From assembly GCA_029960045.1 (NCBI GenBank), contig JASCOV010000002.1:310001-374000 (forward strand): DNA of 64,000 bases. Reading direction: 5' to 3'. Source of the stretch: Flavobacteriaceae bacterium PS02293 (lineage in GTDB: Bacteria > Bacteroidota > Bacteroidia > Flavobacteriales > Weeksellaceae). Each line of letters opens with the position of its first letter. Position 1 is the first letter of the stretch. The notes below the pieces were generated by a model, which had not been told where the DNA came from, made no database searches, and worked only from the letters and a program-made list of their open reading frames with translations. A program made the translations under genes and the position numbers. Shown piece by piece: positions 61,090 through 64,000 of the stretch.

Positions 61090-61914
61090 ATGAAAAAACT
61101 CAACTTTCTTGTTGCACTCTTTGTTTGCATCATTTCTCAGGCACAGCTTATTTCCGGAACTGTTTTGTCCAAAGATGACAACCAACCTGTTCCTTATGCT
61201 AAAATAGGAATCATAAATAATAATTTTGGTGTTCAGGCTGATGAAAATGGGAAATTTCAAATTCAGCTGGATAATATTTCTAAAGATAAAGAACTGATAG
61301 TTGCGGTAGCTGGATACAAACAGTTCCGAAGTTCTGTAGAAGATTTTGTAAAAACCAATCCTCACAATATCTATTTATACGAAAAAGTGACCAATATTCA
61401 GGAAGTTATCATTACGCCTCAAAATTATAAAGAGAAAAATCTGGGCATCAACAGCAAGTCAAAATCTATGATGTTCACGCCTAATATGGAAAAGGGAAAT
61501 TCTGTTGTGGAAGAGACAGCAGTAGAATTTAGTTCCAGTAAAAGATTGAAAATTAATAAAATTAATATGAACTTTTCCAGATTCGAATCTACGACGCCAA
61601 TCAAAGTTCGTTACACGATTTACGATGAAAAAGACGGAAAACCGAATAATCTGATTTTGGAAAATGATATCATTGCAACCATCAGCAAGGATAATTTACA
61701 AGACTGGACTTTTTCTATAGATGTAAGCAAAGAAAGTATTTGGCTTCAAGGGAAATTCTTTGTTGGGATTCAATTTATTGGGCAATCCAATGGTAAAGTT
61801 GCCTTGAGTGGAGCACTTTTGAGGTCGGGCTATTATCGTTCATTTTATGGTAATTGGGAAAAAATCGGAATGGCTGCACCTGCAATCAACATCGATGTGA
61901 AAGTTAAAAAGTAG
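61090..61914 (+). CDS. Exported protein with carboxypeptidase-regulatory-like domain, paralogue of the next gene
   Basis: A 274-residue exported protein (signal ending CIISQAQ). Residues about 20-105 form a carboxypeptidase-regulatory-like beta-sandwich (LISGTVLSKDDNQPVPYAKIGI), and residues 140-274 are a conserved domain (ETAVEFSSSKRLKINKINMNFSRF ... KFFVGIQFIGQ) also present in the next protein. No enzyme motif is visible. It is probably periplasmic or outer-membrane bound. Confidence 0.75.
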   Translation: MKKLNFLVALFVCIISQAQLISGTVLSKDDNQPVPYAKIGIINNNFGVQADENGKFQIQLDNISKDKELIVAVAGYKQFRSSVEDFVKTNPHNIYLYEKVTNIQEVIITPQNYKEKNLGINSKSKSMMFTPNMEKGNSVVEETAVEFSSSKRLKINKINMNFSRFESTTPIKVRYTIYDEKDGKPNNLILENDIIATISKDNLQDWTFSIDVSKESIWLQGKFFVGIQFIGQSNGKVALSGALLRSGYYRSFYGNWEKIGMAAPAINIDVKVKK

Positions 61915-62036
61915 TTTGATGTGTTGATTTCATTTTTGTATATACTTTTTGAACTTATCTTGCCCTAAAATCTCTGCCCTATAGAATTTGTAAACGATTC
62001 GAAATATTGATTTAGTTTGCATCAAAATTAATGACT

Positions 62037-63674
62037 ATGAAAAAATTCAATTTCCTATTTGTATTCTTCATTTTTGTGACTTTTCAAGCACAAATAATTT
62101 CCGGAACTGTTCTTTCCAAAGAAGACAATAAGGCAATTCCTTATGTGAAAATTGGTGTCGAAAAAGAAAAAATCGGAACTATATCAAATGAAAAGGGAGA
62201 ATTCTCAATTGATCTGTCTTCTATTAATTCTAATAAAAATATTAAAATAGAAGTTTCCGGCTTTGAACCTTATTCGCAAAATGTTGAAGATTTCATCAAA
62301 ACAAATCCTCAGAAAATATTTTTATCAGAAAAAGTTCAGTCTATCAAAGAAGTTAAATTAGTTCCTAAGAAACTGGTTGACAAGAATTGGGGAATTAATA
62401 CAAAGAATAAAAGCATCAGTTATTCTGTAAATCCTAAACTGAATAAAGAAAGCTTTTTGGGAGAAACAGCCCTGGAATTCAGTACCAAGAAAAAGACAAA
62501 GATCAAGACTATCAATCTTAATATTTCTCAATTCAATTCTGACAAACCTGTTTTGATGAAATATACGGTTTACAATGAAGAAAACGGCCTTCCAGGAAAA
62601 AGCTTACTGGAAGAGGAAATTAATATAGAACTGACGTCAGATCAAATAAAAGATGGCGTTTTTTCACTTGATGTCAATGATCAAAATATCTGGGTAAAAG
62701 GAAAATTCTTTGTCGGGATTCAGTTTCTGAAAGATTTTGATGGTAATATTAAAATCAGCGCAGCTTTGTTCAAAACCGGTTATCTGAGACAATTTTATGG
62801 AGATTGGGAGAAAGTTTCTATCGCGGCGCCAGCCATTAATATTGATGTGAAAGTTGATAAGAATGGAAAAAATGAAAGTGAAGAAAAAGAGGTTGAAGAT
62901 AATGTTTCTGCATCGCTTCAGGATTACAGCGCATTTTTGGAAGAAGCAAAAAAGTCAGGATTTGGGAAGAATCAGTTGGTTGGAAAAATACTTCATCTGA
63001 AAGATGCAGATATCTATTACGAAGTTTACGGCAAAGGAGAACCGTTGTTTTTACTCCACGGAAATGGTGGAAGTATTGATGCTTTTACCAAAGAAATTCC
63101 GGAACTTTCCAAACATTTTCAAGTGATTGCGATGGATACAAGAGCTCAGGGAAAAAGTACAGATACTTCTACACAACCATTGACTTATATTAAGTTTGCG
63201 GATGATGTAAAAGCTTTGGCAAATGAATTAAAATTGAAGAAAATAAATATTCTGGGTTGGAGCGATGGCGGAAATACGGCGATTGAATTTGCTATCAAAT
63301 ATCCTAAAAATGTCAATAAAATTATCACAAGTGGTGCCAATGTTTTTCCAAATGGTGTTGGAGAAAAGATGGTAGAAGATATGAGGAATGATGTTGCAAG
63401 AATGAAAGCTGAAAATAAACCGGAAAGAGATATCAGACTTCAGCAGTTGATGGTAGATGAACCTAAAATTACAAAATCACAACTTAATAATATCAAAGCA
63501 AAAAGCTATATTCTTGCTGGAGAAAATGATTTGATTCTCCGTTCCCACACAGAATATATCGCAAAAGAAATTCCTAATTCTAAAATGAAAATCTATACAG
63601 GTGCATCGCACGGCGTTCCAGTAGAAAGGGCAGAAGAGCTTAACAAAGATGTGATTGAGTTTATTAAGAATTAG
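62037..63674 (+). CDS. Exported two-part protein: carboxypeptidase-regulatory-like/paralogue domain fused to an alpha/beta hydrolase
   Basis: A 545-residue exported protein (signal ending VTFQAQ). Residues 1-280 are co-linear with the upstream paralogue (IISGTVLSKEDN, ETALEFSTKKKTKIKTINLN, KFFVGIQFLKD). After a Glu-rich linker, residues about 315-545 are an alpha/beta hydrolase: LLHGNGGS (oxyanion loop), nucleophile Ser in LGWSDGGN, Asp in AGENDLI and His in GASHGVPVE. An in-frame ATG at 62031 gives two more residues; 62037 matches the paralogue's start. The last four bases overlap the convergent lysozyme gene. Confidence 0.85.
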   Translation: MKKFNFLFVFFIFVTFQAQIISGTVLSKEDNKAIPYVKIGVEKEKIGTISNEKGEFSIDLSSINSNKNIKIEVSGFEPYSQNVEDFIKTNPQKIFLSEKVQSIKEVKLVPKKLVDKNWGINTKNKSISYSVNPKLNKESFLGETALEFSTKKKTKIKTINLNISQFNSDKPVLMKYTVYNEENGLPGKSLLEEEINIELTSDQIKDGVFSLDVNDQNIWVKGKFFVGIQFLKDFDGNIKISAALFKTGYLRQFYGDWEKVSIAAPAINIDVKVDKNGKNESEEKEVEDNVSASLQDYSAFLEEAKKSGFGKNQLVGKILHLKDADIYYEVYGKGEPLFLLHGNGGSIDAFTKEIPELSKHFQVIAMDTRAQGKSTDTSTQPLTYIKFADDVKALANELKLKKINILGWSDGGNTAIEFAIKYPKNVNKIITSGANVFPNGVGEKMVEDMRNDVARMKAENKPERDIRLQQLMVDEPKITKSQLNNIKAKSYILAGENDLILRSHTEYIAKEIPNSKMKIYTGASHGVPVERAEELNKDVIEFIKN

Positions 63675-64000
63675 TCAATCGTCAACATTTTCAAACTCCA
63701 AAGATTCCCATTGTAAATATCCAAATCTACTTTGGAATTGATTCCGTAAACAATCCCATTTTCTGAGAATTGCCAAAACTGAAATTCATCATCAGGCGAC
63801 GGTGTCGGAACATCATTGTAATTGGCTAACCAAAGCGGATAATCGTCAAACTCGCCTTTCAGATAATCTTTGTAAAAGTGATAATAGGTGTAGATAATGG
63901 GTTTTTCGCCGTAAGTTTCTTCCATTATTTTGATCCAGACTTTGAGGTCAGAAACCAATTGTTCTTTTGATTTCTTTCTTGGATCTTTTTCGATGTCGAG
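63671..64000 (-). CDS. GH25-family lysozyme-like protein, 5' end outside the window
   Basis: The frame is open to the window end and reads LDIEKDP near the edge, a candidate for the Asp/Glu pair of GH25 lysozymes, then KPIIYTYYHFYKDYL and DYPLWLANYND, ending FQFWQFSENGIVYGINSKVDLDIYN. These are typical C-terminal GH25 segments (WLANY, WQFS, VDLDIYNG). It would cleave peptidoglycan. The visible in-frame TTG is not a start. Whether it has a signal peptide cannot be seen. Confidence 0.85.
   Translation of the reverse strand, partial: LDIEKDPRKKSKEQLVSDLKVWIKIMEETYGEKPIIYTYYHFYKDYLKGEFDDYPLWLANYNDVPTPSPDDEFQFWQFSENGIVYGINSKVDLDIYNGNLWSLKMLTID

Noticed and set aside
63671..63958. 63671-63958 as a complete small gene
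   Set aside because: The TTG at 63958 is internal; the frame continues to the window end with LDIEKDP, so it is the tail of a larger GH25 protein.

Overview
The window is a 64 kb piece of a chromosome from a low-GC member of the Bacteroidota, most like the family Weeksellaceae (Chryseobacterium and relatives). The evidence is the complete gldKLMN core of the type IX secretion system (T9SS), a secreted leucine-rich-repeat protein with a T9SS sorting domain, TonB-type outer-membrane proteins with carboxypeptidase-like plug domains, DUF4270 lipoprotein, and many promoters of the Bacteroidota form TTTG-N(17-23)-TAnnTTTG with no clear Shine-Dalgarno sites. No insertion sequence, prophage, plasmid gene or CRISPR array was seen. 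Genes are mostly core metabolism in short operons on both strands.

Layout. 1-8.5 kb: end of an efflux adaptor (cut by the window edge), T9SS-exported LRR protein, outer-membrane receptor, mltG, dapF, then an ECF-type sigma factor and lipA. 8.5-12.3 kb: ammonium transporter with a palindrome over its promoter, a TPR protein and HMG-CoA synthase. 12.3-16.8 kb: an aldehyde/alcohol oxidation locus (AraC regulator divergent from aldehyde dehydrogenase, alcohol dehydrogenase and a DUF779 protein). 16.9-19.5 kb: dicarboxylate/glutamate symporter and cinA. 19.5-29.3 kb: a long minus-strand block of oxidoreductases (zinc alcohol dehydrogenase, three aldo/keto reductases), two MFS exporters, a dienelactone hydrolase, an alpha/beta hydrolase and a DoxX protein, bordered by a divergent AraC regulator; it looks like a carbonyl or xenobiotic stress block. 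30.2-35.2 kb: small uncharacterised proteins (one with a transglutaminase-like triad), a sodium:solute symporter and an MFS transporter. 35.3-41.3 kb: HtrA/DegQ protease, two unknown small proteins, mtaB, an FKBP-like lipoprotein, an S4-domain protein and aroK. 41.4-41.7 kb: tRNA-Lys, tRNA-Leu, tRNA-Lys. 41.9-52.5 kb: panC divergent from a half-length glycogen-synthase-like protein, DUF4270, glmS, then gldK-gldL-gldM-gldN. 52.5-58.2 kb: FAD oxidoreductase, then sulfate assimilation (cysH, cysD, cysN and a siroheme-synthase-like/TSUP membrane fusion). 58.3-64 kb: PepSY protein, ABC-F ATPase, two paralogous secreted proteins (the second fused to an alpha/beta hydrolase) and the C-terminal part of a GH25 lysozyme running off the window.

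The spaces between genes hold at least four families of dispersed palindromic repeats, one of them with five copies of about 90-130 bp here, including one inside the cysD-cysN gap. The most interesting points are these repeats, the siroheme-synthase/TSUP fusion, the paralogue-plus-hydrolase fusion, the Cys-His-Asp protein at 30.2 kb, the palindrome over the ammonium-transporter promoter, the GTTAACT direct repeats before the aldehyde dehydrogenase, and the tRNA-Lys duplication with a compensatory base pair. I did not find clear evidence of a wholly new multi-gene system.
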